Shown here piece after piece: positions 50,185 to 60,270 of a stretch of DNA of 64,000 bases. Each line of letters begins with the position of its first letter. Positions within the stretch are counted from its first letter, which is position 1. The position numbers and the translations under genes were made by a program. The stretch covers positions 1,860,001 through 1,924,000 of the forward strand of contig NZ_CP139419.1 of NCBI RefSeq assembly GCF_034134805.1, written 5' to 3'. This stretch comes from Streptococcus sp. S5 (lineage in GTDB: Bacteria > Bacillota > Bacilli > Lactobacillales > Streptococcaceae). Under the pieces are notes generated by a model that was given only the letters and a program-made list of their open reading frames with translations, was not told the origin of the DNA and ran no database searches.

Positions 50185-51852
50185 TTATTCCACCAATTCC
50201 AACACAACAGTTTGGTAAGGGGTCAATTCGAGCACTTGGTCTCCTTCTTGGAATAATCCTGCTGTATTATTTAAAACGACCGTTTTAATCGGAGCTGGCA
50301 ACTCCAAGCTAGCCTGGCGATTTTGGAAATTGCTGACAACCAAGAGACGCTTGTCCCCACGGCGTTCAAAGGCGATGATGTTTTCACGGTCCCGATACGC
50401 TGGGATCATATCTCCGAATCGGATGGTATTTCCATAAAGGGGATGGCGATACAAGGCCGTCAACTGGCGATAGTAATTCAAGATGGAATTTGGATCCTTT
50501 TCTTGATCTTTCACATTGATGGCAACATTTGGTTTGGGACTGATCAACCAAGCTGGTCCATCACTAAAGCCCAGACCTGGCTCTGCTGACCATTGCATGG
50601 GTGTTCGCGCATTGTCCCGGCTGTATTTGGCAATCGCGGCCAAGGCTTCTTCCTCGGTCAAACCAGCTTCTTTCGCCACATGGTAGCCATTGATGGTCGC
50701 GATATCATCAAAGTCCTCCACCGATTCAAAGACTTGGTTTTCCATCCCAATTTCTTGGCCTTGATAGATAAAAGGAATTCCCTTGCGCAAAATCTGTATG
50801 GTTCCTAAGGCCTTTTTACTGGTATCGTTTACTGGACCTTCCGCAATATAATGGGACACTCCACGAGGTTCGTCGTGGTTTTCAATGATGGTCGATAGAA
50901 CCCCAATGCAATCCGCGCGCTCATGCGCTTGGAAAATACTTTCCTTGAGTTCATCCGCTGTTGGAAGAGCATGGTCGAACCAGCCTTTTCCTTCTTGCCC
51001 CAGCATGGTTTGTTTGAAGTCAAAGATGGAAGAGAAGACACCATCTTTTCCAATAAAGAAGTGCAACTCTTCGTCAGTTTCATTGAAAACTTCCCCTACT
51101 GTGAAGGCGTTGTACTTGGCAAAAGTCCGCTCCTTTAACTCTTGCAAGAAAGGTTCAATCGGTTGGGCATTGACCAGAGACTCCGGTACTGGAACCAAGC
51201 CATTTTCGCGATCGGACGGAAGCGAACGCCATTCTAAATCCTTTTTGATATTGATAATGGCATCAATCCGGAAGCCTGCAATTCCCTTGTCCAACCACCA
51301 ATTGATCATCTTATATATCTCTTCGCGCAAGACAGGATTTTGCCAATTGAGGTCTGGCTGATCCTTGTGGAAAGAATGGAGATAGTATTTATTAGTGCCA
51401 GGAACCGGTTCCCAAACACTGCCTCCAAAGTAACTTTCCCAGTTGTTGGGTTCCTTGTCACTTTCGATGAAATAAAAGTAATCCGCATAAGGGCCATCTG
51501 GATCCGCTAAAGCCTTTTGGAACCATTCGTGATGACTGGAGCAGTGGTTGACCACCAAGTCCATAATGATGGAAATGCCTCGCTTCTTGCCTTCAGCGAT
51601 CAACTCCTCCATATCTTCCATAGTTCCAAAAATAGGATCAATGGCATAATAATCGGAAATATCGTAACCCTGGTCAATAAACGGACTCTTGTAAATAGGG
51701 GATAACCAGAGAATATCAATCCCTAAGTCTTGAAGGTAATCGAGTTTCTCCGTGATTCCTTTTAAATCCCCAACACCATCTCCATTGCTGTCTTTGAAGC
51801 TTTTTGGGTAGATCTGATAAGCGACCTTCCCCTTCCACCAGTCTTTTTCCAT
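50185..51852 (-). CDS. dexB: Glucan 1,6-alpha-glucosidase (GH13)
   Basis: A 555-residue GH13 enzyme. The catalytic triad is visible: Asp in GIAGFRIDAI (near 200), Glu in AFTVGEVFNE (near 255), and Asp in ENHDEPR (near 330). The opening WWKGKVAYQIYPKSFKDSNG and the QPDLNWQNP motif match oligo-1,6-glucosidase/DexB. It releases glucose from isomalto-oligosaccharides inside the cell. Its position behind msmK is the S. mutans msm order, which favours DexB over trehalose-6-phosphate hydrolase. Confidence 0.9.
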   Translation of the reverse strand: MEKDWWKGKVAYQIYPKSFKDSNGDGVGDLKGITEKLDYLQDLGIDILWLSPIYKSPFIDQGYDISDYYAIDPIFGTMEDMEELIAEGKKRGISIIMDLVVNHCSSHHEWFQKALADPDGPYADYFYFIESDKEPNNWESYFGGSVWEPVPGTNKYYLHSFHKDQPDLNWQNPVLREEIYKMINWWLDKGIAGFRIDAIINIKKDLEWRSLPSDRENGLVPVPESLVNAQPIEPFLQELKERTFAKYNAFTVGEVFNETDEELHFFIGKDGVFSSIFDFKQTMLGQEGKGWFDHALPTADELKESIFQAHERADCIGVLSTIIENHDEPRGVSHYIAEGPVNDTSKKALGTIQILRKGIPFIYQGQEIGMENQVFESVEDFDDIATINGYHVAKEAGLTEEEALAAIAKYSRDNARTPMQWSAEPGLGFSDGPAWLISPKPNVAINVKDQEKDPNSILNYYRQLTALYRHPLYGNTIRFGDMIPAYRDRENIIAFERRGDKRLLVVSNFQNRQASLELPAPIKTVVLNNTAGLFQEGDQVLELTPYQTVVLELVE

Positions 51853-51873
51853 GTTTTGTCTCCTTAAAATGAA

Positions 51874-51902
51874 AGAGACTGAGACATATCGTCTCAGTCT
51901 CT
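51874..51902 (-). terminator. Hairpin between msmK and dexB
   Basis: AGAGACTGAGAC-ATATC-GTCTCAGTCTCT, a perfect 12-bp stem. On the minus strand a T-rich stretch follows, so it likely lowers dexB expression relative to msmK. Confidence 0.7.
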
Positions 51903-51918
51903 ACAGTGTCAGCACTTA

Positions 51919-53049
51919 TTAGTATACTGTTTTTTCAGTTTCTTTGTCGAAGAAGTGAGCTTTGTTCAAGTCAAATCCAAGTTCGATGGTTTCACCAGTT
52001 CCAAGGTAGTCACGCGCATCTACTTTAGCGATGAATTCGTTGTCACCAACTTGGCAGTACAAGTGAGATTCTGAACCAAGCAACTCAGATACAGAGATGG
52101 TTGCTTTCACGACTGATTCTGGGAATGTTTCAAGGAAAGCAGCTTCTGTATTCACGTCTTCTGGACGGATACCAAAGATCAATTCTTTACCATCATAGCC
52201 TTTTTCTTTCAAGACTTTCAAAGCACCTTCTGGAACTTTCAAGTTCAATCCATTGGCAACGATGTGTCCACCTTCCAATTTCACGTTAATGAAGTTCATG
52301 GCAGGGCTTCCGATGAATCCAGCTACGAATTTATTCACAGGGTTCTTATACACTTCTTGCGGAGTACCGATTTGTTCTACACGTCCGATAGTACCTGTAC
52401 CAGCTGGGTTTTTAGTAGCAGACATAATAACGATACGGTCAGCCAATGTCATCGCTTCTGTTTGGTCGTGGGTTACGTAGATTGTTGTAGCTCCGATACG
52501 ACGGTGGATTTTCGCAATTTCAGCACGCATGGATACACGAAGTTTAGCATCCAAGTTTGACAAAGGTTCGTCCATCAAGAACACTTTTGCATCACGGACA
52601 ATGGCACGACCCATGGCCACACGTTGACGTTGACCACCAGAAAGGTCAGCTGGTTTACGATCCAAGAATTCTTTCAAGCCAAGGATTTCAGCTGCTTCTT
52701 GTACACGTTTGTCGATATCTTCCTTGCTGTATTTACGCAATTTCAAACCAAAGGCCATGTTATCGTACACAGTCATGTGTGGGTAAAGAGCGTAGTTTTG
52801 GAATACCATGGCGATATCACGGTCTTTAGGTGCCACGTTGTTTACAACAGTGCCATCGATTGAACATTCACCTTCTGTGATGTCTTCAAGACCAGCGATC
52901 ATACGAAGAGTCGTTGATTTACCACATCCTGAAGGACCTACGAAAACGATAAATTCTTTGTCTTTGATGTCCAAGTTGAAGTCTTCAACTGAGTAGTGTT
53001 CGCTGTTTGGATATTTTTTGTAAATATTTTTAAGATTTAATTCTACCAT
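51919..53049 (-). CDS. msmK: Multiple-sugar ABC transporter ATPase MsmK
   Basis: A 376-residue ATPase with Walker A GPSGCGKST, signature LSGGQRQR, Walker B VFLMDEPLSNLDA, and a C-terminal TOBE regulatory domain (VPEGALKVLKEKGYD and following). In streptococci one MsmK energises several carbohydrate permeases. No permease genes are adjacent, consistent with a shared ATPase. A cre-like palindrome lies in its promoter. Confidence 0.95.
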   Translation of the reverse strand: MVELNLKNIYKKYPNSEHYSVEDFNLDIKDKEFIVFVGPSGCGKSTTLRMIAGLEDITEGECSIDGTVVNNVAPKDRDIAMVFQNYALYPHMTVYDNMAFGLKLRKYSKEDIDKRVQEAAEILGLKEFLDRKPADLSGGQRQRVAMGRAIVRDAKVFLMDEPLSNLDAKLRVSMRAEIAKIHRRIGATTIYVTHDQTEAMTLADRIVIMSATKNPAGTGTIGRVEQIGTPQEVYKNPVNKFVAGFIGSPAMNFINVKLEGGHIVANGLNLKVPEGALKVLKEKGYDGKELIFGIRPEDVNTEAAFLETFPESVVKATISVSELLGSESHLYCQVGDNEFIAKVDARDYLGTGETIELGFDLNKAHFFDKETEKTVY

Positions 53050-53078
53050 GATGGTACTCCTTTGATTTTTATAGTTCT

Positions 53079-53101
53079 ATTGTAAATGAAAACGTTTTAC
53101 A
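53079..53101 (-). promoter_or_regulatory. cre-like palindrome at the msmK promoter
   Basis: TGAAAACGTTTTAC within a longer palindrome, overlapping the region just upstream of TACAAT on the minus strand. Expected CcpA site for carbon control of msmK. Confidence 0.6.
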
Positions 53102-53120
53102 AATCTATGGCAAGTCTCAC

Positions 53121-53160
53121 AAAAAAGAAAAAGAGTTTTGTGCAAGTTGCACAAAACTCT
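53121..53160 (-). terminator. Terminator after the PucR-like gene
   Basis: AGAGTTTTGTGCA-AGT-TGCACAAAACTCT with a T-rich run on the minus strand; a perfect 13-bp stem. Confidence 0.8.
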
Positions 53161-53173
53161 CGATTGATTCCGT

Positions 53174-54034
53174 TTAAATTACATCTTGCAAGACTAAATG
53201 GTAGCAAAGAGCCAGATCTGTCAGATTTTTCAACTGAAGACCCGTTAGCTCTTCCCACTTATCAATCTTGTATTGGAGCGAATTACGATGGAGATAGAGT
53301 TGCTGGGCCGCCTTAGTTACGACTGCCCCAGTTTCCCAAAGAGCGACAATGATGTCTTGCAATTGATCTTGACTTTCAATCAACTGATGCAAGCGTTCTT
53401 TGATCGGGGTAAGATCCAGACCTGCCTGCTCGATCCCCCACAGATAGAGTTGAGAAAAGCGATAGACGCCTTGGTGTCCTTCTCGGATCCAAGCTCGAAA
53501 AACCGCCTGTTCGGTTCGGATAACCGGAGACACTTTTCCTTCTTTTGACTCGGTCCATACTTGCCCGACCAGGATAGATAAACGAATAGTAAAGTCATAC
53601 TCCATGGCAGAGACGGTATCTTTTAAGATATCGGCCACAGGCAAAGACTGGTCTTGGTCCAGAATGAGCACGTAGTCCTGTCCACTCAGTTGCAAGGTTG
53701 CTCGGAAGTTGGGCAAGAGTGTCTGCATCATCTCTAACCAAGAAGCCATCCCTTCCGCTGTTGAGTGCGAGAGGTGGCAATAGACAAGCTGCATTTTTTT
53801 GATGACCTGAGGGGCTTCTCCCTTTCCATCGATCAGGTATTGGTACCAAGGATTGGGGGCAACCTCTTCTTCACCGCCCAACCAGGAAATCAATTGTTTT
53901 TCTCGCTCGGTTAACTCTTCTTCCTTCAGTAGCAGCCATTGATGAGCCTGAAGGGGTATCGCTACATAACCAGCTGGTGGATGGGCTTGATCCGTCACCT
54001 CTGCATGAGGAAACCACTCTCTGATATTTTTCAC
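53174..54034 (-). CDS. PucR/CdaR-like transcriptional regulator
   Basis: A 286-residue regulator. The C-terminal PucR helix-turn-helix is clear: [20 protein letters not shown] and [15 protein letters not shown]. The N-terminal two thirds form an alpha/beta sensing region without a recognised ligand motif. The GTG at 54034 is chosen because it overlaps the mrnC stop (GTGA) and follows GAAGGAAG. In streptococci this protein sits between msmK and mrnC and may control sugar genes, but this is inference. Confidence 0.75.
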   Translation of the reverse strand: MKNIREWFPHAEVTDQAHPPAGYVAIPLQAHQWLLLKEEELTEREKQLISWLGGEEEVAPNPWYQYLIDGKGEAPQVIKKMQLVYCHLSHSTAEGMASWLEMMQTLLPNFRATLQLSGQDYVLILDQDQSLPVADILKDTVSAMEYDFTIRLSILVGQVWTESKEGKVSPVIRTEQAVFRAWIREGHQGVYRFSQLYLWGIEQAGLDLTPIKERLHQLIESQDQLQDIIVALWETGAVVTKAAQQLYLHRNSLQYKIDKWEELTGLQLKNLTDLALCYHLVLQDVI

Positions 54035-54429
54035 TGCTTTCTTCCTTCTTCTACTTGCTGGATGCACCAGTTGATCAATTCTTCTAAACGAGCAAGCTCA
54101 CCCGTCATATGAAGATAGCCCATGACGGCTTCAAAGCCTGTCGACATACGATAAGTCACGACATCCGCATTTTTGGCCTTGGTATGGCTATTGGTATTGC
54201 GACCGCGCTTGTAGATCTCCAACTCTTTTTCTGTCAGAATTTCTTGCTCCAGCATGCTTTCAATCAAGCTAGCCTGAGCTCTAGCAGAGACGTAGCGAGT
54301 TGCAGTCTGGTGAAGCTTATTGGGCTTGGTCATCCCTTGAAAAATTAGGTGCCTGCGAATATACATGGAATAGACCGCATCCCCTTCAAAGGCAAGGGCG
54401 ATCCCATTGATTAGATTGACATCAATCAC
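54031..54429 (-). CDS. mrnC: Mini-ribonuclease III
   Basis: A 132-residue RNase III catalytic domain without a dsRNA-binding domain: [20 protein letters not shown], the acidic GDAVY signature, and [20 protein letters not shown]. Mini-III trims the ends of 23S rRNA precursors. It overlaps cysS by 8 bp, the standard Firmicute order. Confidence 0.95.
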   Translation of the reverse strand: MIDVNLINGIALAFEGDAVYSMYIRRHLIFQGMTKPNKLHQTATRYVSARAQASLIESMLEQEILTEKELEIYKRGRNTNSHTKAKNADVVTYRMSTGFEAVMGYLHMTGELARLEELINWCIQQVEEGRKQ

Positions 54430-55765
54430 GTGTCCACCTTACACCTTCTTTTGTATCCAAGAGCTTGATTCCTTGCGCAGCCAATTCATCGCGAATCGCA
54501 TCTGCTCGCGCAAAATCTTTCTTAGCCCGCGCTTCCTGACGTTCAGCGATCAAGGCTTCAATATCCGCATCCAAAACTTCTTCAACAAAGACCACTCCAA
54601 AGACTTCTAACATCTTTGCCAAGGCATCCTTAACGTCTTGATTGTAGTGACCTGAATTGATCCATTTAGCCAATTCAAAGACAACGGTGATCCCGTTCGC
54701 GGCATTGATATCCTCATCCATGGCCGCAATAAACTTGTCCACAAAGTTTTGTAAGTCTGCTGGATCCACTTCTCCGGCGAAAGGTTGCTCATAGGTATTT
54801 TTCAAATACTTAAGGTTGGTCTCCGCATCGCGCACCGCTTTTTCTGTGAAGTTAATGGGCTTGCGGTAGTGCTGGGTTGCAAAGAAGAAGCGAAGCACTT
54901 GGCCGTCGATAGTCTTCAATGCATCATGCACAGTGATAAAGTTGCCTAAAGACTTGGACATCTTGACATTATCAATATTGACAAAGCCATTGTGCATCCA
55001 GTAGTTGGCAAAAGTCTTGCCTGTTTTAGCTTCAGACTGGGCAATTTCATTAGTATGGTGTGGAAACTCAAGGTCAGCTCCACCACCGTGGATATCAATA
55101 GTATCCCCTAAAATCCCCGTTGACATGACCGAACACTCAATGTGCCAACCCGGACGACCAGGTCCCCAAGGGCTATCCCAAGAAATCTCTCCTGGTTTGG
55201 CAGCTTTCCAGAGGGCAAAGTCGACTGGATTTTCCTTGCGAGCTGTTTCCTCATCTGTCCGACCAGAAGCACCTAACTCCAAGTCTTCTAGGGTTTTATT
55301 GGCTAATTTTGCATAGTTGTGGGATTTCTCCACACGGAAATAGACATCGCCTTGGCTCTCGTAGGCATAGCCTTTTTCGATCAAGTCAGCGACAAAACGA
55401 ATGATGTCATCCATAAACTCGACCACACGAGGGTGGCGGGTTGCAGGTTTCACGCCAAGAGCTGTCACATCCTCACGAAAGGCCGCAATGTACTTGTCTG
55501 CCACTTCCTGAGGTGTGATGCCTTCTTCTTTGGCACGGTTAATGATCTTATCATCCACATCTGTAAAGTTGGAAATGTAGGCAACTTCGTAGCCACGATA
55601 CTCAAAGTAGCGACGAATCGTGTCAAAGGCCACTGTTGAGCGGGCATTCCCTACGTGGATATAGTTGTAAACCGTTGGCCCACAAACATACATGCGGACC
55701 TTTCCTTCCTCGATGGGGATAAATTCTCGCAAATCACGAGACATAGTATCATAAATTTTTAACAC
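54422..55765 (-). CDS. cysS: Cysteinyl-tRNA synthetase
   Basis: A 447-residue class I synthetase. HIGH-type motif is HVGNAR (in [14 protein letters not shown] near residue 29-42), Zn ligands include Cys 28 region and [10 protein letters not shown] plus [13 protein letters not shown], and the KMSKS motif is KMSKSLGNF. It charges tRNA-Cys in the cytosol. It is cotranscribed with mrnC. Confidence 0.97.
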   Translation of the reverse strand: MLKIYDTMSRDLREFIPIEEGKVRMYVCGPTVYNYIHVGNARSTVAFDTIRRYFEYRGYEVAYISNFTDVDDKIINRAKEEGITPQEVADKYIAAFREDVTALGVKPATRHPRVVEFMDDIIRFVADLIEKGYAYESQGDVYFRVEKSHNYAKLANKTLEDLELGASGRTDEETARKENPVDFALWKAAKPGEISWDSPWGPGRPGWHIECSVMSTGILGDTIDIHGGGADLEFPHHTNEIAQSEAKTGKTFANYWMHNGFVNIDNVKMSKSLGNFITVHDALKTIDGQVLRFFFATQHYRKPINFTEKAVRDAETNLKYLKNTYEQPFAGEVDPADLQNFVDKFIAAMDEDINAANGITVVFELAKWINSGHYNQDVKDALAKMLEVFGVVFVEEVLDADIEALIAERQEARAKKDFARADAIRDELAAQGIKLLDTKEGVRWTRD

Positions 55766-55786
55766 GCTTCATTTCCTTTCTGTTTC

Positions 55787-55940
55787 TACTCTTTTGGCTT
55801 CAAGTAAACCACCTGAGTCTGTGTGACAAAGCCAATCTTTTCATACAAGCGTTTGGCACCAACATTGTCATCTTCCACTGCAATCTGAAATTCCTTATCA
55901 TTTTGCTCCATGAGTTGTTTGATGAGGGATTGGTGACATG
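55787..55940 (-). pseudogene. GNAT acetyltransferase C-terminal remnant
   Basis: About 50 codons on the minus strand read KQLMEQNDKEFQIAVEDD, then NVGAKRLYEKIGFVT and a stop. This is the end of a GNAT domain (N-G-x-A/L-Y-E-K-x-G-F). No start exists; the rest is deleted just before the cysE gene end. Confidence 0.65.
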
Positions 55941-55955
55941 ACTCATTGGATCTCC

Positions 55956-56573
55956 TTACAGACTCGAAGACCGATGGCTGGCTTCCTTAGCATGCTCCAG
56001 CTTGTTCATATAGTATTCCCGTTTTTCTTCTTCTTGGTGAATAACCGGTTCGTCTTTTCGACCGTGCACCCGCACAATCTTGGCAGGAACACCGACAACG
56101 GTCACATCACTTGGTACATCTGAGACCACGACAGCTCCTGCTCCGACCTTGGCCTTGGCTCCGATTTCCACCGGGCCGATGACTTGGGCATGGGCGGAGA
56201 CCAAGGCTCCTTCACGTACCGTTGGATGGCGTTTGCCGACATCCTTTCCTGTTCCCCCAAGGGTCACCCCATGGTAGAGCATAACGCCTTTTTCAACAAT
56301 GGCCGTTTCCCCGATAACGAGACCCGCTCCATGGTCGATAAAGACACCAGAAGCAATGGTCGCACCTGGATGGATCTCAATCTGGGTCCAAAAACGCCAG
56401 AATTGGCTGTGCATCCGCGCCAAGAGCTTAAAGCCATGATTCCACAAAAAGTGGGAAACACGGTGAGCTGCCAGTGCTTTGACGCCCGGATAGGTCAAAA
56501 GGACCTCCAGCGAGGTACGCGCTGCTGGGTCATTTTCTTTTACAATATTGATGGTTTCACGCCACCATCCCAT
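55956..56573 (-). CDS. cysE: Serine O-acetyltransferase
   Basis: A 205-residue enzyme. The left-handed beta-helix hexapeptide repeats are visible (IEIHPGATIASGVFIDHGAG, LVIGETAIVEKGVMLYHGVT, LGGTGKDVGKRHPTV), with the catalytic His/Asp in FIDHG. It makes O-acetylserine for cysteine synthesis, so it pairs functionally with cysS nearby. Length is somewhat short of E. coli CysE, as in most Gram-positives. Confidence 0.93.
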   Translation of the reverse strand: MGWWRETINIVKENDPAARTSLEVLLTYPGVKALAAHRVSHFLWNHGFKLLARMHSQFWRFWTQIEIHPGATIASGVFIDHGAGLVIGETAIVEKGVMLYHGVTLGGTGKDVGKRHPTVREGALVSAHAQVIGPVEIGAKAKVGAGAVVVSDVPSDVTVVGVPAKIVRVHGRKDEPVIHQEEEKREYYMNKLEHAKEASHRSSSL

Positions 56574-56597
56574 ACCGTGCTCCTCCTTTTCTAATGA

Positions 56598-58820
56598 TTA
56601 TTCTGAATCTTTTTGTGTAATGGTAAAGTCTTTTTTAGGTTTGTGGTCTTTGTTGTGGTGACGAGGACGATCGCCGTGACGAGGACCCTTTTCACCTTTT
56701 TCCTCGCTGTTTTCTGCTTTTGGTGGACGTGGCAATAGTGCCTTCATAGAAGCATCGACACGACCTTTTTCGTCAATCTTGATAATCTTCACATCGACTT
56801 CATCGCCGATCGCTACCAAGTCTTCGACACGGTTGGTGCGCGTCCAAGCCATTTCAGAGATGTGAACGAGGGCATCTGTCTTGTCAAAGAGGTTGACAAA
56901 GGCTCCGAATTTCTCGATCCGAACCACTTTGGCATGGTAGACTTCATCCACTTTGGCCTCACGCACCAAACCAGCAATGATCTCTTTGGCACGGTTAATC
57001 GCATCTTGATCGCTCGAGTAGATCGATACGTTACCTTCTTCGTCGATATCAATCTTAACGCCTGTTTCAGCGATGATCTTATCGATGGTTTCTCCACCCT
57101 TACCGATGACAATCTTAATCTTGTCGACATCAATCTTGATGGTATCAATTTTCGGAGCAGTTGGAGCCAATTCTGGACGAACTTCTGGAATGGTTGCTTC
57201 AATCACGTCAAGGATTTCAAAACGAGCTTTCTTGGCTTGAGCAAGAGCCTCAGTCAAGATTTCTGCAGTGATTCCTTGGATCTTGATATCCATTTGAAGG
57301 GCTGTAATCCCATCACGTGTACCTGCAACCTTGAAGTCCATATCTCCAAAGTGGTCTTCCAAACCTTGGATATCGGTCAATACTGTGTAGTTGTTTCCAT
57401 CTGAGATCAGACCCATGGCAATACCAGCTACTGGCGCCTTGATTGGCACACCACCAGCCATAAGGGCAAGTGTTCCCGCACAGATAGAAGCTTGAGATGA
57501 AGAACCATTTGATTCCAATACTTCTGCTACCAAACGGATGGCATATGGGAATTCTTCCAAGCTTGGCAATACTTGAGCAAGAGCACGCTCACCAAGAGCA
57601 CCGTGACCAATTTCACGACGACCTGGTGCACCGTAACGTCCAGTTTCACCAACAGAGTATTGTGGGAAGTTGTAGTGGTGCATGAAGCGTTTCTTGTACT
57701 CTGGATCCAAACCATCGATGATTTGCGTTTCACCCATTGGCGCCAAAGTCAAGATAGAAAGAGCCTGCGTTTGCCCACGCGTAAAGAGACCTGAACCGTG
57801 TACGCGAGGAAGGTAGTCGACTTGTGCATCCAAAGGACGGATTTCATCGACCTTACGGCCGTCAGGACGAACCTTGTCTTCTGTGATCAAACGGCGCACT
57901 TCTGCGTGTTCCATTTGTTCCAAGATTTCAGCCACATCGCGCATGATGCGATCGAACTCTTCGTGGTCGGCATATTTTTCTTCGTAAACAGCCGTCACTT
58001 GGTCTTTGACTGCTTGAGTCGCAGCTTCACGCGCCAATTTTTCTTCTACTTGAACCGCTTTTTGAAGGTCACTGTTGTAGGCTGCGATGATTTCAGCTTG
58101 CAAGTCAGCATCTACATGAAGCAATTCCACTTCTGCTTTTTCTTTCCCAACTGCCGCAACGATTTCTTCTTGGAAGGCAATCAATTCTTTGACAGCTTCG
58201 TGTCCTTTCAGAAGAGCTTCCAACATGATTTCTTCTGACAATTCTTTGGCACCAGACTCTACGATGTTGATAGCGTGTTTGGTACCAGCTACTGTCAATT
58301 CAAGAAGAGAGCGCTCAGCTTGTTCTTGCGTTGGGTTGATGATGATTTCCCCGTCCACATAGCCCACTTGTACCCCAGCGATTGGTCCGTCAAATGGAAT
58401 GTCTGAGATAGACAAGGCCAATGATGAACCAAACATAGCTGCCATTGGGGCAGAGGCATTTTCATCGTAAGAAAGGACTGTGTTGATGACTTGCACTTCG
58501 TTACGGAAACCTTCCGCAAACATAGGACGGATCGGACGGTCGATCAAACGCGCTGTCAAAGTCGCATCTGTTGAAGGACGTCCTTCACGTTTCATAAAGC
58601 CACCAGGAAATTTCCCAGCCGCATACATTTTTTCTTCGTAGTTAACTTGAAGTGGGAAGAAATCCCCAGTTGCCATCTTCTTAGACATGACAGCTGCCGT
58701 CAAGACAGTTGACTCACCGTAACGCACGACAACAGAGCCATTTGCTTGCTTCGCAACCTGACCAGTCTCTACGATTAACTCACGACCCGCAAAAGTCGTT
58801 TGAAACACTTGTTTTGTCAT
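56598..58820 (-). CDS. pnp: Polyribonucleotide nucleotidyltransferase
   Basis: A 740-residue PNPase: two RNase PH domains ([20 protein letters not shown] and [20 protein letters not shown]), a KH domain ([20 protein letters not shown]) and an S1 domain ([17 protein letters not shown]). A Lys/His/Arg-rich tail follows. It degrades RNA 3' to 5' with phosphate and is part of the degradosome. The start at 58820, with AAAGGGG before it, gives the conserved [12 protein letters not shown]; the longer frame is rejected. Confidence 0.97.
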   Translation of the reverse strand: MTKQVFQTTFAGRELIVETGQVAKQANGSVVVRYGESTVLTAAVMSKKMATGDFFPLQVNYEEKMYAAGKFPGGFMKREGRPSTDATLTARLIDRPIRPMFAEGFRNEVQVINTVLSYDENASAPMAAMFGSSLALSISDIPFDGPIAGVQVGYVDGEIIINPTQEQAERSLLELTVAGTKHAINIVESGAKELSEEIMLEALLKGHEAVKELIAFQEEIVAAVGKEKAEVELLHVDADLQAEIIAAYNSDLQKAVQVEEKLAREAATQAVKDQVTAVYEEKYADHEEFDRIMRDVAEILEQMEHAEVRRLITEDKVRPDGRKVDEIRPLDAQVDYLPRVHGSGLFTRGQTQALSILTLAPMGETQIIDGLDPEYKKRFMHHYNFPQYSVGETGRYGAPGRREIGHGALGERALAQVLPSLEEFPYAIRLVAEVLESNGSSSQASICAGTLALMAGGVPIKAPVAGIAMGLISDGNNYTVLTDIQGLEDHFGDMDFKVAGTRDGITALQMDIKIQGITAEILTEALAQAKKARFEILDVIEATIPEVRPELAPTAPKIDTIKIDVDKIKIVIGKGGETIDKIIAETGVKIDIDEEGNVSIYSSDQDAINRAKEIIAGLVREAKVDEVYHAKVVRIEKFGAFVNLFDKTDALVHISEMAWTRTNRVEDLVAIGDEVDVKIIKIDEKGRVDASMKALLPRPPKAENSEEKGEKGPRHGDRPRHHNKDHKPKKDFTITQKDSE

Positions 58821-58844
58821 TTTAATCCCCTTTGGATTGATAAA

Positions 58845-58873
58845 ATTATACGACTTGCCTACAAAGATCAAGA
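58845..58873 (-). promoter_or_regulatory. pnp promoter
   Basis: Minus strand TCTTGA, 17 bp, TATAAT, 25 bp before the pnp start codon. A perfect hairpin GTTCGGC-TT-GCCGAAC (58885-58900) lies just upstream. Confidence 0.6.
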
Positions 58874-58911
58874 TATTTTGGACGGTTCGGCTTGCCGAAC
58901 ATTTCTGTAGA

Positions 58912-59345
58912 AAAATAGGAAGGTGACGCCGCACTCGATGAGTGCTAGGAAACTTATCTTTTTTCCTAAGAAATGAGGCCAAAATTCAGTTCATCAGGAT
59001 ACAAAGGGCGTGAAGAATCCCGTATGAAAATAGGAGATTGACGCAGTGTGCCACGCACACCAGGAAATCTATCTTTTTCACTAGGGATTTAGCCCGTGTT
59101 CAACTATCAAGATACTAAGGCCGTCAAAAGCAAAGTAAAAATAGGAAACTGACGAAGTCTTCGATGAAGACAAGACAGTTTATCTTTTTTACACAGCTTT
59201 TCGGCCGGGTTCAATTCTCAAGATACCAAGCCGTTAAGCAACTCAAAGGAAAATAGGAAATCGAACGACGGAGCGAACGCTCCTAGGTAGATTTATCTTT
59301 TTCCACAGAGTTGTAGGCGGGTTCAATTACGCATGATAGCATTGA
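58912..59345. repeat. Four tandem ~112-bp units with covarying hairpins
   Basis: Units start with AAAATAGGA at 58912, 59027, 59138 and 59250 (115, 111, 112 bp apart) and share a following ATCTTTTT and a linker GGTTCAATT-TCAAGATAC. Between them each has a hairpin whose stem differs: GCACTC-GAT-GAGTGC, GTGTGC-CAC-GCACAC, GTCTTC-GAT-GAAGAC and GGAGC-GAAC-GCTCC. Conserved pairing with changed bases points to RNA structure, perhaps a tandem small-RNA array ending in T-runs. Coding is not plausible. Confidence 0.7.
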
Positions 59346-59429
59346 TTGACGCAGCCCATCTATATGTTATATCCTCATCTTTGTATCCAAGCACGTATAC
59401 CTTTTATTTTAACATATTCAAGCCCAAAA

Positions 59430-59453
59430 GAAAAAGGCTTTACGGGCCTTTTT
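59430..59453 (-). terminator. Terminator of the lipoprotein operon
   Basis: Minus strand GAAAAAGGCC-CGTAAA-GCCTTTTTC: stem with T-run, 60 bp after the last lipoprotein stop. Confidence 0.7.
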
Positions 59454-59515
59454 CTGCGAATCTTCCAAGAGACCTATATAAAAATTTTAGATCCAGGTAT
59501 AGCTTCTATTTATTT

Positions 59516-60253
59516 TTAAGATTTCACGAATTCTGTACTGTCGACATAAAAGCGTGTTTTATGGGTTCCACCCTTGTAATTCTTGTTGTTGCGTTTCAAG
59601 ACAAAACGTCTGTATGGATCAGAAGTTCCTTGGATAGTCGTTGTCACTTCAACTGAATCTTCATTGACCACCCATTCATCCGGTGAAGGGATTTGCATCG
59701 GTGGCATCGCTCCTCCACGACCACCAGGTACAATTTCGTAGAAGGCCTTGTCTTTTGTCGAATAGAGCCAGCCGTCCTTCTTTTCGTTTGTCAGTTGGAT
59801 GAGCTTGTCTTGTGACAGACTACGGATAGAGTCCGATGTCTCTTCAGCATTCAATTTATCAATGATATCTTGCAGATTATAGGTTCCCGGCGTGTAGGTA
59901 TTGTAGTAATCAATGAACATGTCTTGCGGGTAACCATCAACCGCACCGTGATCATTGTTCAACTCCAGCAAACGAGTCGGTTGCACCTGAAGTGAATAAG
60001 TCAAAGACGCACTGTTTTCAATAATCGAGTAGATATCCGCTTGGTCTGCTTTTGACAAGGTTCCAATGGCTTCTTTATCATGTTCATCTGACTTAGCTTC
60101 TTCTGTTTGCTCTTTTTCTTGGGCTTTGTCAGATGATTTTTTGACCGATGAAGCTCCTACCGGACTGTGCTTACGCTCATAGCGTTTTGGAGCGCAAGCT
60201 GCTAGGGAGAGCAAGAGGGCTGCAGCTAGTAAATATGTTCCAATTTTTTTCAT
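59516..60253 (-). CDS. Lipoprotein with PKRYER N-terminal motif
   Basis: A 245-residue lipoprotein. The signal ends in LAAC (Cys at about 20), followed at once by APKRYERKHS, then a Ser/Lys/Glu-rich linker to about residue 65 and a globular extracellular domain (SLQVQPTRLLELNNDHGAVD, WLYSTKDKAFYEIVPGG). No known enzymatic motif. It lies 17 bp after a related lipoprotein gene with the same post-Cys motif. Probable surface-exposed function. Confidence 0.75.
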   Translation of the reverse strand: MKKIGTYLLAAALLLSLAACAPKRYERKHSPVGASSVKKSSDKAQEKEQTEEAKSDEHDKEAIGTLSKADQADIYSIIENSASLTYSLQVQPTRLLELNNDHGAVDGYPQDMFIDYYNTYTPGTYNLQDIIDKLNAEETSDSIRSLSQDKLIQLTNEKKDGWLYSTKDKAFYEIVPGGRGGAMPPMQIPSPDEWVVNEDSVEVTTTIQGTSDPYRRFVLKRNNKNYKGGTHKTRFYVDSTEFVKS

Positions 60254-60270
60254 GTTTGTCTCCTTATTTT

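Noticed and set aside
56598..58982. Longer pnp start at 58982
   Set aside because: The extra 54 codons cover the promoter and a hairpin repeat and have no PNPase similarity; the ATG at 58820 has a good ribosome binding site.
58912..59345. CRISPR array as an explanation of the tandem units
   Set aside because: The units are about 112 bp with conserved flanks on both sides and structured variable stems; there are no short exact repeats with 30-40 bp spacers and no cas genes nearby.
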